DNA from: a virus
IMG/VR virus record: IMGVR_UViG_3300042535_000023
Coordinates: 18,192-82,191 of that record
Length of the DNA: 64,000 bases
Direction: 5' to 3' (one strand)
Under the pieces are notes generated by a model. That model saw only the letters and a program-made list of their open reading frames with translations, was not told the DNA's origin and did no database searches. The translations under genes were made by a program, and so were the position numbers. The first letter of the stretch is position 1; the number at the start of each line of letters is the position of its first letter. Shown here piece by piece: positions 1-8,507 of this stretch.

Positions 1-494
1 TTACCACCACGAATACAAACAAAATCGGTGTCGTCAGTTAAATTATTAGCCTGAATAACTATCTTCTCTCCTACAGCCTTAGTAAAACCATATAGATTGG
101 TTGGAGCTACCGCTTTGTCCGTACTAACATCAATAAACTTTTTAATCTTATGTCTAATAGCAGCATTAACCAGATTGGTGGTTCCTATTATATTAGTTTT
201 AATGGCCTCTTGGGGTTGATTCTCACACACAGGGACATGTTTTAAGGCGGCCAAATGATATACATAATCTATACCACGTTCGAATACCCTCTCTACAGCA
301 TCGGCATCTCTAACATCACCTATAATAAACTCTATTCGTTTATCTTTGAACTTACGCTCCATAACTACTTGAGCAAGTTCTCCCCTTGAAAATATAATAA
401 TTTTCTTTGGGTCTTTTTCAAGTAACTGCTTGGTTAGTTCGTTTCCCCAGCTCCCAGACCCACCACTTAAAAGGATTACCCTATTTTTAAACAT
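1..494 (-). CDS. UDP-sugar 4,6-dehydratase, CapD/PseB type (3' end outside window)
   Basis: Short-chain dehydrogenase fold enzyme of the polysaccharide-biosynthesis family (UDP-GlcNAc 4,6-dehydratase, PseB/FlaA1/CapD). I translated it by hand from the minus strand. The start is the ATG at 494-492 behind GGAG, and the frame stays open to the window edge (about 164 residues seen). The N-terminal GGSGSWG is the Rossmann nucleotide-binding loop. GDVRDAD, the family phrase HLAALKHVPVCENQP, TNIIGTTN and STDKAVAPTNLYGFTK follow. In this family the last phrase carries the catalytic Ser/Thr and the YxxxK-like segment (here Y-GFTK). It would supply a 6-deoxy-4-keto amino sugar nucleotide to the neighbouring glycosyltransferases. 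It follows the methyltransferase gene at 506 after only 11 bases. The exact product (inverting or retaining) cannot be set from this fragment. Confidence 0.9.
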   Translation of the reverse strand, partial: MFKNRVILLSGGSGSWGNELTKQLLEKDPKKIIIFSRGELAQVVMERKFKDKRIEFIIGDVRDADAVERVFERGIDYVYHLAALKHVPVCENQPQEAIKTNIIGTTNLVNAAIRHKIKKFIDVSTDKAVAPTNLYGFTKAVGEKIVIQANNLTDDTDFVCIRGG

Positions 495-505
495 TATTAT
501 TTCTC

Positions 506-1135
506 CTAATTTAATTTCCATAGGGACATTTGTTTATTATGCCCAGCATCATAATATCTCCATACATCTTCGTCATGTACTTCTAATGGCGCGCCAAGAT
601 TAAAAGGCTCTATCTCCAAATTAATATGCTTATAACCAGCTTCGACTGCTAATTCTTGTTTAGTTAACTCCCTGTTGACTTTTAACCAATTATGCTCGGT
701 AGCTAGTAGGTATTTAGAACCACTTGCATAAAAATTCTTTAGGGCGCTTGAAACAAAAGAGTTAGGTAAATGAAAAAGACAATCCCTACATATAATTAAG
801 TCTGTTTTTGGTAGCAATTCATTAACCATATCCAACTCAACGAAAGATATATTAGGATAAGTATCTAAATTTCTTTTTATAGCCAAATCATTTATATCAT
901 ACCCTGTATAAACTACATTTGTCAAATCCACAAGGTGCATCCAATTCTCAAACAACCCACAAGGGCAATCACTGATAGATTTTATGCCATATTTTTTAAT
1001 TATACTATTTATAAACTCTATAGTTCCTGCCTGTTTAACTTGCTCAGGTTCGCTTCCAGGACCACAAGAACATCTACCATTACTCACCTCAAGATTGTAA
1101 TGATATTTAAAAGTTTCTTTATTTTTTATACCCAT
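506..1135 (-). CDS. class I SAM-dependent methyltransferase
   Basis: Protein of 209 residues. A cysteine-rich N-terminal patch (RCSCGPGSEPEQVKQ, about 21-35) precedes a Rossmann methyltransferase core. The SAM loop is degenerate (SDCPCGLFENW, about 55-65), followed by an acidic strand-2 end (YTGYDIND), a LDM motif and DLIICRDCLFHLP, which corresponds to the motif IV strand. The start overlaps the upstream stop as TAATG, so the two genes are probably translationally coupled. Genes on both sides belong to a sugar cluster, so a sugar or glycan acceptor is likely, but this is inferred from context. Other small-molecule acceptors cannot be excluded. Confidence 0.7.
   Translation of the reverse strand: MGIKNKETFKYHYNLEVSNGRCSCGPGSEPEQVKQAGTIEFINSIIKKYGIKSISDCPCGLFENWMHLVDLTNVVYTGYDINDLAIKRNLDTYPNISFVELDMVNELLPKTDLIICRDCLFHLPNSFVSSALKNFYASGSKYLLATEHNWLKVNRELTKQELAVEAGYKHINLEIEPFNLGAPLEVHDEDVWRYYDAGHNKQMSLWKLN
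896..925 (-). promoter_or_regulatory. weak candidate sigma70 promoter inside methyltransferase gene
   Basis: On the minus strand TTGACA (925-920) is followed by 18 nt and TATGAT (901-896). It is entirely inside the methyltransferase coding sequence. It could read towards the dehydratase gene at 494, but the spacing is not 17 and the location gives no support, so this may be a chance match. Confidence 0.25.
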
Positions 1136-1704
1136 TATAACACCAATTCATTTAAAATTTGCTCAATAGCATAGGTCCTTTGCTCTGCCACGCATTCATA
1201 AAAACCCTTTTTATTGATCTCTTCTAATTTCTGAATAAGGTATTTCTCCACACGATCACTAAGTGCTTGACAAGAATCAGTCATATGTTGGGACCTATCA
1301 TTAACACGGAAGTCTTCACGCTTAATAGTCTCTATAGAAAGTCTATCCATCATTTCCCCAATACTGTAGACTACATCGTCGCTGACCCAAGATATTGCTT
1401 CTGTAGGTTCTTTAACAGACTTAACCGTAGCAATATATTTATTAATATGAGCTTTAGACGCAACACGATATTCCCCTACTGACCTGGCAACCCACTCTAA
1501 ATCTGCTATTAATTTATTATCTACAGTGTCTTTTTTACGCTCAGCTATCACAAGTGCATTCGCTTTATAGCAACGAAAATTAGCGTCAGCAAGAATCTCT
1601 ACAAACTCCATAATTCTTTGGGTCTCTTCAGCTGAAAAATGGTTGTTAAAAATACTTTCTACGTGTTCAAAAAATGGTTTAAAATCTATAGTTTCTAATA
1701 TCAT
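1135..1704 (-). CDS. hypothetical helical protein of the sugar island
   Basis: Protein of 189 residues that I do not recognise. It looks largely alpha-helical and charged, with no signal peptide, membrane segment or cysteine motif. A middle stretch (about 65-100) is rich in Lys, Arg and Glu. Its stop overlaps the start of the methyltransferase at 1135, and its own start lies two bases beyond the end of the reading frame restored for the gene on the other side. It is therefore embedded in the sugar-modification operon. No function is assigned. Confidence 0.6.
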   Translation of the reverse strand: MILETIDFKPFFEHVESIFNNHFSAEETQRIMEFVEILADANFRCYKANALVIAERKKDTVDNKLIADLEWVARSVGEYRVASKAHINKYIATVKSVKEPTEAISWVSDDVVYSIGEMMDRLSIETIKREDFRVNDRSQHMTDSCQALSDRVEKYLIQKLEEINKKGFYECVAEQRTYAIEQILNELVL

Positions 1705-1706
1705 AC

Positions 1707-2274
1707 TTATCTCTCCTTTATAGCTAAAAATGCGGGACCAAATATAAATATTTCGTAGCCCCTTTCTTTATAAAAATCAGGCCAAAGACTAATCAAATGT
1801 TTTTGGTGAACATTGCCAGTTTTTTTTCATACAGGAATCATTACCACTTTCTCCTATAGGACCACCAATTATTGCGTACTTACTAAATGAATTTTCTATA
1901 AGTTCAAAAACAATATCGTGAGCCTCTTGTGTTAAATGCTCTAACATATGATGACATAAAACAACATCATACTTCTTTTCTGGCTTAAAGTCAAGTATAT
2001 TCATACATAAATACTCACCTTCAGGCCCATTATTTTTTCTCCAGTCAACATCTTTTTCAAATATATCTATACCTGTTATAGCTTTACCATTAAAAACATT
2101 AAATAAAATATCATAATTGTGAAAATTATCTATAGGCTGTCCATCAAAAGAACTACTTCCTAAATCCAAAACTGTAGTTATATTAGAAGAACTTATTTTA
2201 TCTTTTAATGTCTTTATCACTTGTTTAATTGGCCAGGTGTTATCTTTTGGTGCTTCAACTTTCTTTCTCCTCAT
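1707..2274 (-). CDS. class I SAM methyltransferase interrupted by a one-base frameshift
   Basis: The N-terminal 161 residues read as a methyltransferase: VLDLGSSSFDG (about 35-45) is the SAM loop, ITGIDIF the acidic strand, and DVVLCHHMLEHL the motif IV region. The frame then stops at 1789, just after a run of five A residues. Removing one A lets the +1 frame continue through the 85-base gap. That frame reads HLISLWPDFYKERGYEIFIF and on to a stop at 1709-1707, two bases before the next ATG. This tail looks like the usual C-terminal strand of such enzymes. The intact protein would be about 188 residues. Causes could be a real mutation, a homopolymer assembly error, or less likely programmed +1 slippage. 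Confidence 0.75.
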
Positions 2275-2283
2275 AAAAATCTC

Positions 2284-3039
2284 CTATTCTTGCGCCATAT
2301 TTTTAGCATCTTCTGGTCTGCTACCACTTCTGCGCTCTACTGCCTCATGATGATATACTATAGAGGATCTACTCATGGTAAAATGGGCCCCTGCTCTACT
2401 ACAGCGACCAAAGAATCGTGCGTCAGGAGTATCCCCACCTCTGAATATCAGTTCCCAAGGACCAGCTATTTCCCAATATTTTTTTGGAATAAGATAGGGC
2501 ATAGTATTAGTGGCCTTCCATCCTCCACGCTCTTCTTCAGAAACTAATCTATCCTCAAATATCCTATCATACATTTCAAGGAACCCAACTATATTAAATT
2601 TTCCATATTCAGGTATACCAAAATCGGCAGTATCAATATTTGGTCCTCTAATGGGGGAGATGTGTGCGGAATTAACTATATCATTTTCATTAGCGTACTT
2701 TACAAGATTCAATAACCAATCCTTACCGAAATACATATCAGTATTAACTAAACCACAGTAATTATTTAGTTTAAACCCATAATCAAAACCACAATTCATC
2801 ATGCCCCTTAGATTAGGCACGTAAGGAACAGCGTGATTTGTTTTATACTCAACGATATGTACATTACTATGCTTAGTCTTTAAATCAATTAAATAATCAG
2901 AAACCTCTTTTGTTGGTCCCCAAGTTACAACAATATAGTCAAAATTATCATAACCAGAATTAATAAGAATAGCATCTGTCGAAAAACGTAACATCTCAAA
3001 TGCTGTTGAAACACAATTAAAAATAGACACTCTTTCCAT
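2284..3039 (-). CDS. glycosyltransferase, GT-A fold (GT2-like)
   Basis: Protein of 251 residues. The N-terminal half has the alternating strand/helix pattern of GT-A enzymes. NTDMYFGKDWL (about 99-109) matches the metal- and nucleotide-sugar-binding D-x-D region seen as 'NnDv.f...wl' in family 2 glycosyltransferases. There is no membrane segment, so it is a soluble cytoplasmic enzyme. The aspartates near GGDTPDARFF in the C-terminal half could contribute to the acceptor or catalytic site. It sits between two methyltransferase genes. Donor and acceptor are unknown. Confidence 0.7.
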   Translation of the reverse strand: MERVSIFNCVSTAFEMLRFSTDAILINSGYDNFDYIVVTWGPTKEVSDYLIDLKTKHSNVHIVEYKTNHAVPYVPNLRGMMNCGFDYGFKLNNYCGLVNTDMYFGKDWLLNLVKYANENDIVNSAHISPIRGPNIDTADFGIPEYGKFNIVGFLEMYDRIFEDRLVSEEERGGWKATNTMPYLIPKKYWEIAGPWELIFRGGDTPDARFFGRCSRAGAHFTMSRSSIVYHHEAVERRSGSRPEDAKNMAQE

Positions 3040-3050
3040 AATTAGCTCCT

Positions 3051-3668
3051 TTAATACATATTTTTAAATAAATCTTGTTGAGGGTTAATAAAAGTAGTGA
3101 TTTCTTTTATTTTTTGGGCTACAGCCCACATAACTATGCTAGGCTGAGTAGGACTAAAAACTGAAGGTATTGATACTTCTTCTCCTGAAAGTCCGCTAAC
3201 TTTAAAGTATAACACTTCAAAACCATTACTACTAAGGGCGACTTTAATTACCTCAGGACTAAAGGCGTAAAAACCATGCTGATATAGACCATTAGCTACG
3301 GTATGCAACATATAAAAACCGCCTAGTTTTATCATACTAAAACTTGTTGCTAAAACCTGTTTAACATCGAACACGTGTTCTATTGTACCTATATCAATAA
3401 CTGCATGATATTTATTAACATGCTCTATAGGTGCTGGATTATTAAGATCAAAATTATAATTAGCAGACTTATCGAATAAATCTAGAGTATAAGCCTCTAT
3501 CTCTTTCTTCTTTCTAAACCAATCAGCAAAATCATATACCCCTTTATACCTATCTGGCATTTTTTGTTCGGCTACATTTTTATGAACACCATATATTAAT
3601 ACAGGGCCCTCAGTAATGTAATTAAACATCTCATCGTAATACTTAAAATAGTCTGGGCTCATTGTCAT
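3051..3668 (-). CDS. SAM-dependent methyltransferase-like protein
   Basis: Protein of 205 residues resembling class I methyltransferases of cell-surface polysaccharide clusters. AVIDIGTIEHVFDV (about 89-102) combines the beta-4 strand with the family phrase 'iEHv'. GGFYMLHTVANGLYQHGFYAF follows, then a C-terminal half with SPEVI. The usual glycine-rich SAM loop is weak; the N-terminal LIYGVHKN may occupy that place. The start follows the upstream sulfotransferase stop by three bases with no clear Shine-Dalgarno, and ATG codons at residues 1 and 3 are both possible. Context suggests a sugar substrate. Confidence 0.6.
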   Translation of the reverse strand: MTMSPDYFKYYDEMFNYITEGPVLIYGVHKNVAEQKMPDRYKGVYDFADWFRKKKEIEAYTLDLFDKSANYNFDLNNPAPIEHVNKYHAVIDIGTIEHVFDVKQVLATSFSMIKLGGFYMLHTVANGLYQHGFYAFSPEVIKVALSSNGFEVLYFKVSGLSGEEVSIPSVFSPTQPSIVMWAVAQKIKEITTFINPQQDLFKNMY

Positions 3669-3671
3669 TTT

Positions 3672-4340
3672 TTATATACCATAACCTAAAATTTTAATAT
3701 AATTTTCTAACTCTGGGGTAAGTACTTCTTTAACTCTTTCAATATGTTCTTCTTTTTTCCAATTATTTATAGAGTTTTTATCTATAGGTCTAGGTGAATT
3801 TAACGACTGATTTTTTTTCAATTTTGCTTGAGGTAAATTATAAAAATTATTAAAAGTGTCGTTAAAAGGGCAGCCTATAAAATCAGAAACTCTACTTAAT
3901 TCCGCTCTAGGATCTTCTACTAAATTCTCATATCTAACAAATATTACATTAGTATTATCTAAGTTATCAACATAGCATTGACTACCAGTAATGATTCTTT
4001 CAGGCTCCACCCAGTAAATACTTGGATTAAATTTGTGCCTCGATACTAAAACATCTAAAGGATGCCTTACCATAAATATAATTTTATACCCGTATTGTTC
4101 TGTTAGAAGTCTACAAGTGTACTCTGGTGTAAATATGTCTGAATAGCCTATAGGTTGCTTTATAACAAAATATTTATAAGTATTCGGGACAACAACCCTA
4201 CCAGGCCTTTCTAAAGGGTGGCGCTCCTCTTTAGAAAAAACAAAACAATCGTCAAAATAAGTCATAAGTAAACACATCATAGTTGTGCCTGCCCTAGGAA
4301 ACCCACTTATAAATACACCAGGTTTTCTAACTCTACCCAT
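3672..4340 (-). CDS. PAPS-dependent sulfotransferase
   Basis: Protein of 222 residues with the two signature elements of the sulfotransferase superfamily. The 5'-phosphosulfate-binding loop is GFPRAGTT (13-20). The 3'-phosphate-binding segment RHPLDVLVS (92-100) follows a hydrophobic strand (IIFMV). YENLVEDPRAEL (about 138-149) matches the usual 'YEdL..dP' phrase. It would move sulfate from PAPS to a hydroxyl or amino group, most likely on a sugar made by its neighbours. There is no transmembrane anchor, so it acts in the cytoplasm. PAPS would have to come from the host, since no APS kinase or ATP sulfurylase gene is present in this window. Confidence 0.85.
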   Translation of the reverse strand: MGRVRKPGVFISGFPRAGTTMMCLLMTYFDDCFVFSKEERHPLERPGRVVVPNTYKYFVIKQPIGYSDIFTPEYTCRLLTEQYGYKIIFMVRHPLDVLVSRHKFNPSIYWVEPERIITGSQCYVDNLDNTNVIFVRYENLVEDPRAELSRVSDFIGCPFNDTFNNFYNLPQAKLKKNQSLNSPRPIDKNSINNWKKEEHIERVKEVLTPELENYIKILGYGI

Positions 4341-4344
4341 TAAA

Positions 4345-4872
4345 CTAGGCCCCCACCCACTCGTAACAACCTATAGCTACTAAACCATTATCATTAACAC
4401 TTACATTTAACAGAGTAAATCCAAGTTCGTATCTAATTTCTTTATCGCTCCAATGGTAATGATGTGTCTCAAATGGATTACCTATAGCATTACCGTCTTG
4501 AATACAAACAGTTACAGGTATAGTTAAGTATATTCTACTCACATTGGTTTTCAGTTTATTTAAAAATTCTAAGGCGTCTTCTCTGGATAAATGTTCCAAT
4601 ACATCACCTAGAACCGCAACTGTATATTTTTTATTAAATTCAAATTGCCTCAAGTCTATGTTATATAATTCATTATAAAATTGAGGTAAATTATACTTAA
4701 TTATATAAGGTTTCCAAGCCTCTATACCTTCTATCCAAGATACCCTACCTTTAAGTAATTTTCCCCATTTGCCCTCACCAATGCCTATATCTAAAACAAC
4801 GTTGTTTGGATTAGAAATAATCTTTCTAACTATGATATTGGTACCTAAATCTGATTGCTGTGATTGTGGCAT
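4345..4872 (-). CDS. class I SAM-dependent methyltransferase
   Basis: Protein of 175 residues. VVLDIGIGEGKWGKLL (25-40) is a clear SAM-binding motif I, and VAVLGDVLEHLSREDAL is the motif IV/V region with the 'DvlEHl' phrase. The ATG is preceded by GGGAGG with ideal spacing, and the first 28 bases overlap the end of the upstream glycosyltransferase gene. A His-rich patch (FETHHYHW) lies in the C-terminal third. The substrate is probably a glycan or nucleotide sugar, judged from its place between a glycosyltransferase and a sulfotransferase. Confidence 0.8.
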   Translation of the reverse strand: MPQSQQSDLGTNIIVRKIISNPNNVVLDIGIGEGKWGKLLKGRVSWIEGIEAWKPYIIKYNLPQFYNELYNIDLRQFEFNKKYTVAVLGDVLEHLSREDALEFLNKLKTNVSRIYLTIPVTVCIQDGNAIGNPFETHHYHWSDKEIRYELGFTLLNVSVNDNGLVAIGCYEWVGA

Positions 4873-5711
4873 AAAACCTCCCTCATTTTAATAGTGATAG
4901 TATTATCGAATATATGTACATTTTCTTCATTAAGCATATTATTAAACTTCTGTGTCAATGGCGCTCCACCGTACCAATGTATTCCTGCTGAATCTTTATG
5001 TAATTTATCAGCATGATTTCCTATATATAACATATTTATTCCAATTTGCCAAGGAAAATTTATCAATGGAAAAACTATAGCGTCATGGAGCTTTGCTACA
5101 ACTAGATCTTTAAAATTATCTTTAACCTCAGATATATTTTTTTCCTCTATACTCATAGTACCAAAACATTCATATACCTTAGGATCATAGTTTGTGAGCG
5201 CTTTATTATAAACTTTAGTGAAAAATGCGTTGGCTCCCGCACTATACATAAAGGATACTGGAATGTAATCTTTCTTTGGGTAACCGTCAAAACAAATTAA
5301 CCCTACATCAGCGCCTTCAAAAACAGACTCGTCTATAGACTTTGTAAATAAAATATCCATATCAGCTACTATACCACCACAGGTACTTAGAAGCTTCCAA
5401 TTTAATAAATCCTTTATATGAACGTCGGACATAGAATTAACTATATCTCTTGGTAGATCTAACATGTTGGGGTTAAACTCTATAATAGTTATAGGAAGTT
5501 TCTGTACCATCTCAGAATAATCTGGACCACTATACTCTGTCTTATCTTGTTTCTCTACTATTACTTCATCTTGTACTCTATCTGATTGTAGGCAGTTCTT
5601 TATTAAATATACTCCCCACCCTTTATTTAGCGCGCAAAAAGAAAAAAGGGTCATGTAGCGCATATAAGACATAGTCTCATTACCCCAATAAAAATAAATA
5701 TCTTTTTTCAT
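4845..5711 (-). CDS. glycosyltransferase with DxD motif (GT32-like)
   Basis: Protein of 288 residues resembling the sugar-binding-region DXD family (GT32, capsular polysaccharide type). The diagnostic segment is a helix followed by LLSTCGGIVADMDILF (about 108-122), which parallels 'L...GGiYlDtDi' and places the metal-binding residues at Asp117 and Asp119. A second conserved-type phrase, AGIHWYGGAPL, lies near the C-terminus (His/Trp/Tyr region). No signal peptide or membrane span is visible. It overlaps the next methyltransferase gene and sits one base from the epimerase gene stop, consistent with one transcript. Confidence 0.75.
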   Translation of the reverse strand: MKKDIYFYWGNETMSYMRYMTLFSFCALNKGWGVYLIKNCLQSDRVQDEVIVEKQDKTEYSGPDYSEMVQKLPITIIEFNPNMLDLPRDIVNSMSDVHIKDLLNWKLLSTCGGIVADMDILFTKSIDESVFEGADVGLICFDGYPKKDYIPVSFMYSAGANAFFTKVYNKALTNYDPKVYECFGTMSIEEKNISEVKDNFKDLVVAKLHDAIVFPLINFPWQIGINMLYIGNHADKLHKDSAGIHWYGGAPLTQKFNNMLNEENVHIFDNTITIKMREVLCHNHSNQI

Positions 5712-5712
5712 A

Positions 5713-6783
5713 TTACTTCCCTAATAAAATATTAATAACTATATCAGATACATTTTCCACCAAATAATCTGCTGGAGGTATCCATTTATTATCCCTCTTC
5801 TGAATAAGATTAAATGATTCTAACATATTTTCATACTTTGTACCAGTTAAAATTGATGAGCCACACTCAATTAGTTCTTGTCTCTCTGTTGATTCACGAA
5901 TTATTAATGAAGGGATACCAAATAAACAGGAGATTTCTGGATTAGAGCCTGAATCACTTACTAATAAATCAGCCGTTTTACTTAATTTATTAAACTCAAA
6001 AAACCCTAGTGAACTACTCACTATAACATTTTTTGGATGGAATATCAAATCATATTTTGACATTTTATCTTTTGTTCTTGGATGTAGCGACACCACTACT
6101 TTATATTGCTCTGACATCTTGTTTACTAACCTAACAATATTAGTTAAACTTTCTCTATTATCCACATTTTCCGCGCGGTGAAAAGTTACTAATACAAATG
6201 GAACAGCATTTAGTCCTAAATCATTAACAACATTACTTGAGTCTATTTCATCTTTCCAATAGTTTAATACCTCATAAATAGGATTACCGGTTTTAAATAT
6301 ATAATTCTTACAGTAACCTTCATTTATAAGGTTTTGTTTACTATTCTCTGTGTAAGGAAGATTGTAGGTAGATAACATATCGATAATTTTACGATTAGTT
6401 TCTTCAGGAACTCTAGGATCAAAAGCGCGACTCCCAGCCTCCATATGGATTATTGGTATTTTATATCTATTAGCAACTAAAGCCAACAATCCTGAGTTGG
6501 TGTCCCCCAAAATCAATATTTTATCGGGTTTTTCTTTTAGAAGTATACGTTCAAAATCAAATATAGCTGCACCTAAAAATTCTCCAAAAGAACCACACGG
6601 TCCAGGCAAAGTATAGTCTGGTTCTCGTATTTTTAAATCTTTAAAAAACCTACCACTTAAATCGTAATCAAAATTTTGGTTGGTATATAGCAGGAAGTGC
6701 TGTACTAATTCATCTAACTTTTTAATTATCAAATGTAGGCGAATCAGCTCCGGGCGGGTTCCAACGACGGTTAAAATCTTCAT
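5713..6783 (-). CDS. wecB: UDP-N-acetylglucosamine 2-epimerase (non-hydrolysing)
   Basis: Protein of 356 residues, close to the usual family length. It interconverts UDP-GlcNAc and UDP-ManNAc, a donor precursor for many surface glycans. Family landmarks appear in order: VVGTRPELI (6-14), ILGDTNS (91-97, Asp94), HMEAGSR (113-119, Glu115), PEETNR (126-131), VTFHRAENVDN (199-209, His202), LHPRTK, and SDSGSNPE followed by RESTERQE, which bind the nucleotide diphosphate. The predicted catalytic acidic residues and histidine are therefore intact. The non-hydrolysing type is inferred from the full two-domain length. It would feed the glycosyltransferases on both sides. Confidence 0.9.
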   Translation of the reverse strand: MKILTVVGTRPELIRLHLIIKKLDELVQHFLLYTNQNFDYDLSGRFFKDLKIREPDYTLPGPCGSFGEFLGAAIFDFERILLKEKPDKILILGDTNSGLLALVANRYKIPIIHMEAGSRAFDPRVPEETNRKIIDMLSTYNLPYTENSKQNLINEGYCKNYIFKTGNPIYEVLNYWKDEIDSSNVVNDLGLNAVPFVLVTFHRAENVDNRESLTNIVRLVNKMSEQYKVVVSLHPRTKDKMSKYDLIFHPKNVIVSSSLGFFEFNKLSKTADLLVSDSGSNPEISCLFGIPSLIIRESTERQELIECGSSILTGTKYENMLESFNLIQKRDNKWIPPADYLVENVSDIVINILLGK

Positions 6784-6785
6784 TT

Positions 6786-7610
6786 TTAACTCCTTATAAG
6801 TCTATTAGTGATCACTTTATAATCTGGAGATGCCGACTTAATTTCATATAAACTCTTATTTAACTGCTCTTTGGCTCTAAGATTAGGAATTTGTTCTAAG
6901 GACGAGGTGTGATATTGATGCAAACAAAACGGTGACGCAACCATCTCTATATCCATATTCTTTTTAACTATACGCATAGCAAAATCAGTATCATCGTAAG
7001 CAAAACCGTTAGCATACTCCTCATCGAAACCACCCAAATCATATAGGTCCTCTTTAGTTATAGCTGTAAGGAAATTAAAAAAGCATTTTCTATATTCTGG
7101 ATGAGAAAACCAGGACTCAAATCTACTACCTTCATCGCAACTACGAGGTAAAAAGCCACCTAAAGCGCTGCTCACGTTTGTTACTAACTCTTCTATTGAA
7201 GTATTTAGATTGATTTGTCGAAGTTTGTTGGTCGAAGCTTGTCCAAGCGAGTAGCACGCAAAAACCAGATACTTATTAAGAGTTAGTTTATCATTTACAT
7301 AACTAAGTACGTCACCCATATTAACACACTCCGGGTTTTGTATAATTATATAATCACCTTTGGCCTGGCTAAAACCAATATTAAAAGGTACACAAGGATT
7401 AGTCCAAGTTTTTTCTTTAGGATTTATTCTTATCAATTTGATAAAGGGATATAGTGACGCAAAATCTTCTATCCGATGCTCATCATCACTGGCATCATCC
7501 ACTAGCACATACTCAAAGTCTTTGAAATTAGAAGCTTTTATAGACATGATGGAACGCCACAGCAAGTCTTTCCTATTATAATAGGCTGATACTATAGATA
7601 TTTTAGGCAT
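6786..7610 (-). CDS. glycosyltransferase family 2
   Basis: Protein of 274 residues with a GT-A domain of family 2. It starts ISIVSAYYNRKDLLWRSI. VLVDDASDD (about 35-43) is the nucleotide-sugar-binding acidic motif. GGFDEEYANGFAYDDTDFAMRI (about 200-221, given here as its key acidic residues Asp-Asp-x-Asp) is the ED-type catalytic base region. No membrane segment is present. It follows the family 2/13-type transferase at 7620 by nine bases and precedes the epimerase by two bases. Sugar specificity is not predictable. Confidence 0.88.
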   Translation of the reverse strand: MPKISIVSAYYNRKDLLWRSIMSIKASNFKDFEYVLVDDASDDEHRIEDFASLYPFIKLIRINPKEKTWTNPCVPFNIGFSQAKGDYIIIQNPECVNMGDVLSYVNDKLTLNKYLVFACYSLGQASTNKLRQINLNTSIEELVTNVSSALGGFLPRSCDEGSRFESWFSHPEYRKCFFNFLTAITKEDLYDLGGFDEEYANGFAYDDTDFAMRIVKKNMDIEMVASPFCLHQYHTSSLEQIPNLRAKEQLNKSLYEIKSASPDYKVITNRLIRS

Positions 7611-7619
7611 ATAATTCCT

Positions 7620-8498
7620 TTATTCTAATACCAAAGTTCCATCCCAGGCATCGATCTCTGGAATAAATTCTGTGTAGTCAGTGTATGTACCATCTAACGC
7701 AGATAAAAGTTCAGCGTTAAACATATTCTCTTCTAAAAATTTAATCCTATCTTCAAAGGTAGATAAATTTTCAGGGAATTTACCGCCGTGCCTATTGAAG
7801 CCAAAAAATCCTATATGTAATAGTCTATTACACACAGAGGAGTAACCCCTTACCCCATTTTTATATGAAGTATAATCAACCAAACGATTCATCAGCCCGT
7901 CCCAATCAAGATGAGTAAAAGCACCTCTCTCTTTATTATATTTAGCATTGGGATTATTACTGTTCATTAAATTAATTTTATGAATAGTAGCCGTCCAATT
8001 TTTATAATAATCAACAGTAGCGTGTTCTAACATGTAATTATTAAAAAAGTTTTTATTTATCATTACTCCTGGGCCATTTGAATAATCGGTAGTTCTAAGT
8101 ATAGAAGGGCTTCCCGTATTATTGTAACCCCAACTTGTTATTACAGAGTAATTACCATTAGTTAATTTATGAGCTTTATTTACAAATTCAAAATAAGTTT
8201 TATGTAAAATAAGGTCGTCTTCCATATTTATAACGTACTCTATATCCTGACTAAAGGCCTGCTTTAAAGCTTCCATAATATTAGCACATACCCCATATCT
8301 AACTTTACGTTGCATTACTATCTTTTTAAAAGGATAGGCATCCACTATTTCAAGACATTTTGGATCTGCTCCTCCCTCAATTGCAAATAACGTTGTATAG
8401 TCGTCATCAGGAAAATACTCCCTTGCTATAGTCTCATATTTAATTGAAAGTTGCAACATCTCAGGTCTATTAAACAAAGGCCTTAAAATTATATTCAT
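7620..8498 (-). CDS. glycosyltransferase with EDD motif (GT13/GT2-like)
   Basis: Protein of 292 residues. The beginning (MNIILRPLFNRPEMLQLSI) and VINMEDDLI (about 89-97) resemble GT-A enzymes of the GnT-I type. In those enzymes an E-D-D triplet replaces the D-x-D and binds Mn and the UDP-sugar. A conserved-looking TSWGYN follows, and ERGAFTHLDWDGLMNRL lies in the acceptor half. It is soluble. It lies within the run of glycosyltransferases between 8508 and 6786. The family assignment is from motif layout only. Confidence 0.65.
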   Translation of the reverse strand: MNIILRPLFNRPEMLQLSIKYETIAREYFPDDDYTTLFAIEGGADPKCLEIVDAYPFKKIVMQRKVRYGVCANIMEALKQAFSQDIEYVINMEDDLILHKTYFEFVNKAHKLTNGNYSVITSWGYNNTGSPSILRTTDYSNGPGVMINKNFFNNYMLEHATVDYYKNWTATIHKINLMNSNNPNAKYNKERGAFTHLDWDGLMNRLVDYTSYKNGVRGYSSVCNRLLHIGFFGFNRHGGKFPENLSTFEDRIKFLEENMFNAELLSALDGTYTDYTEFIPEIDAWDGTLVLE

Positions 8499-8507
8499 TC
8501 TGTCTCC

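Noticed and set aside
1966-1994. TTGACT-17-TATGAT promoter inside the frameshifted methyltransferase
   Set aside because: Two mismatches within conserved codons of the methyltransferase core; the match is not better than chance in this base composition.
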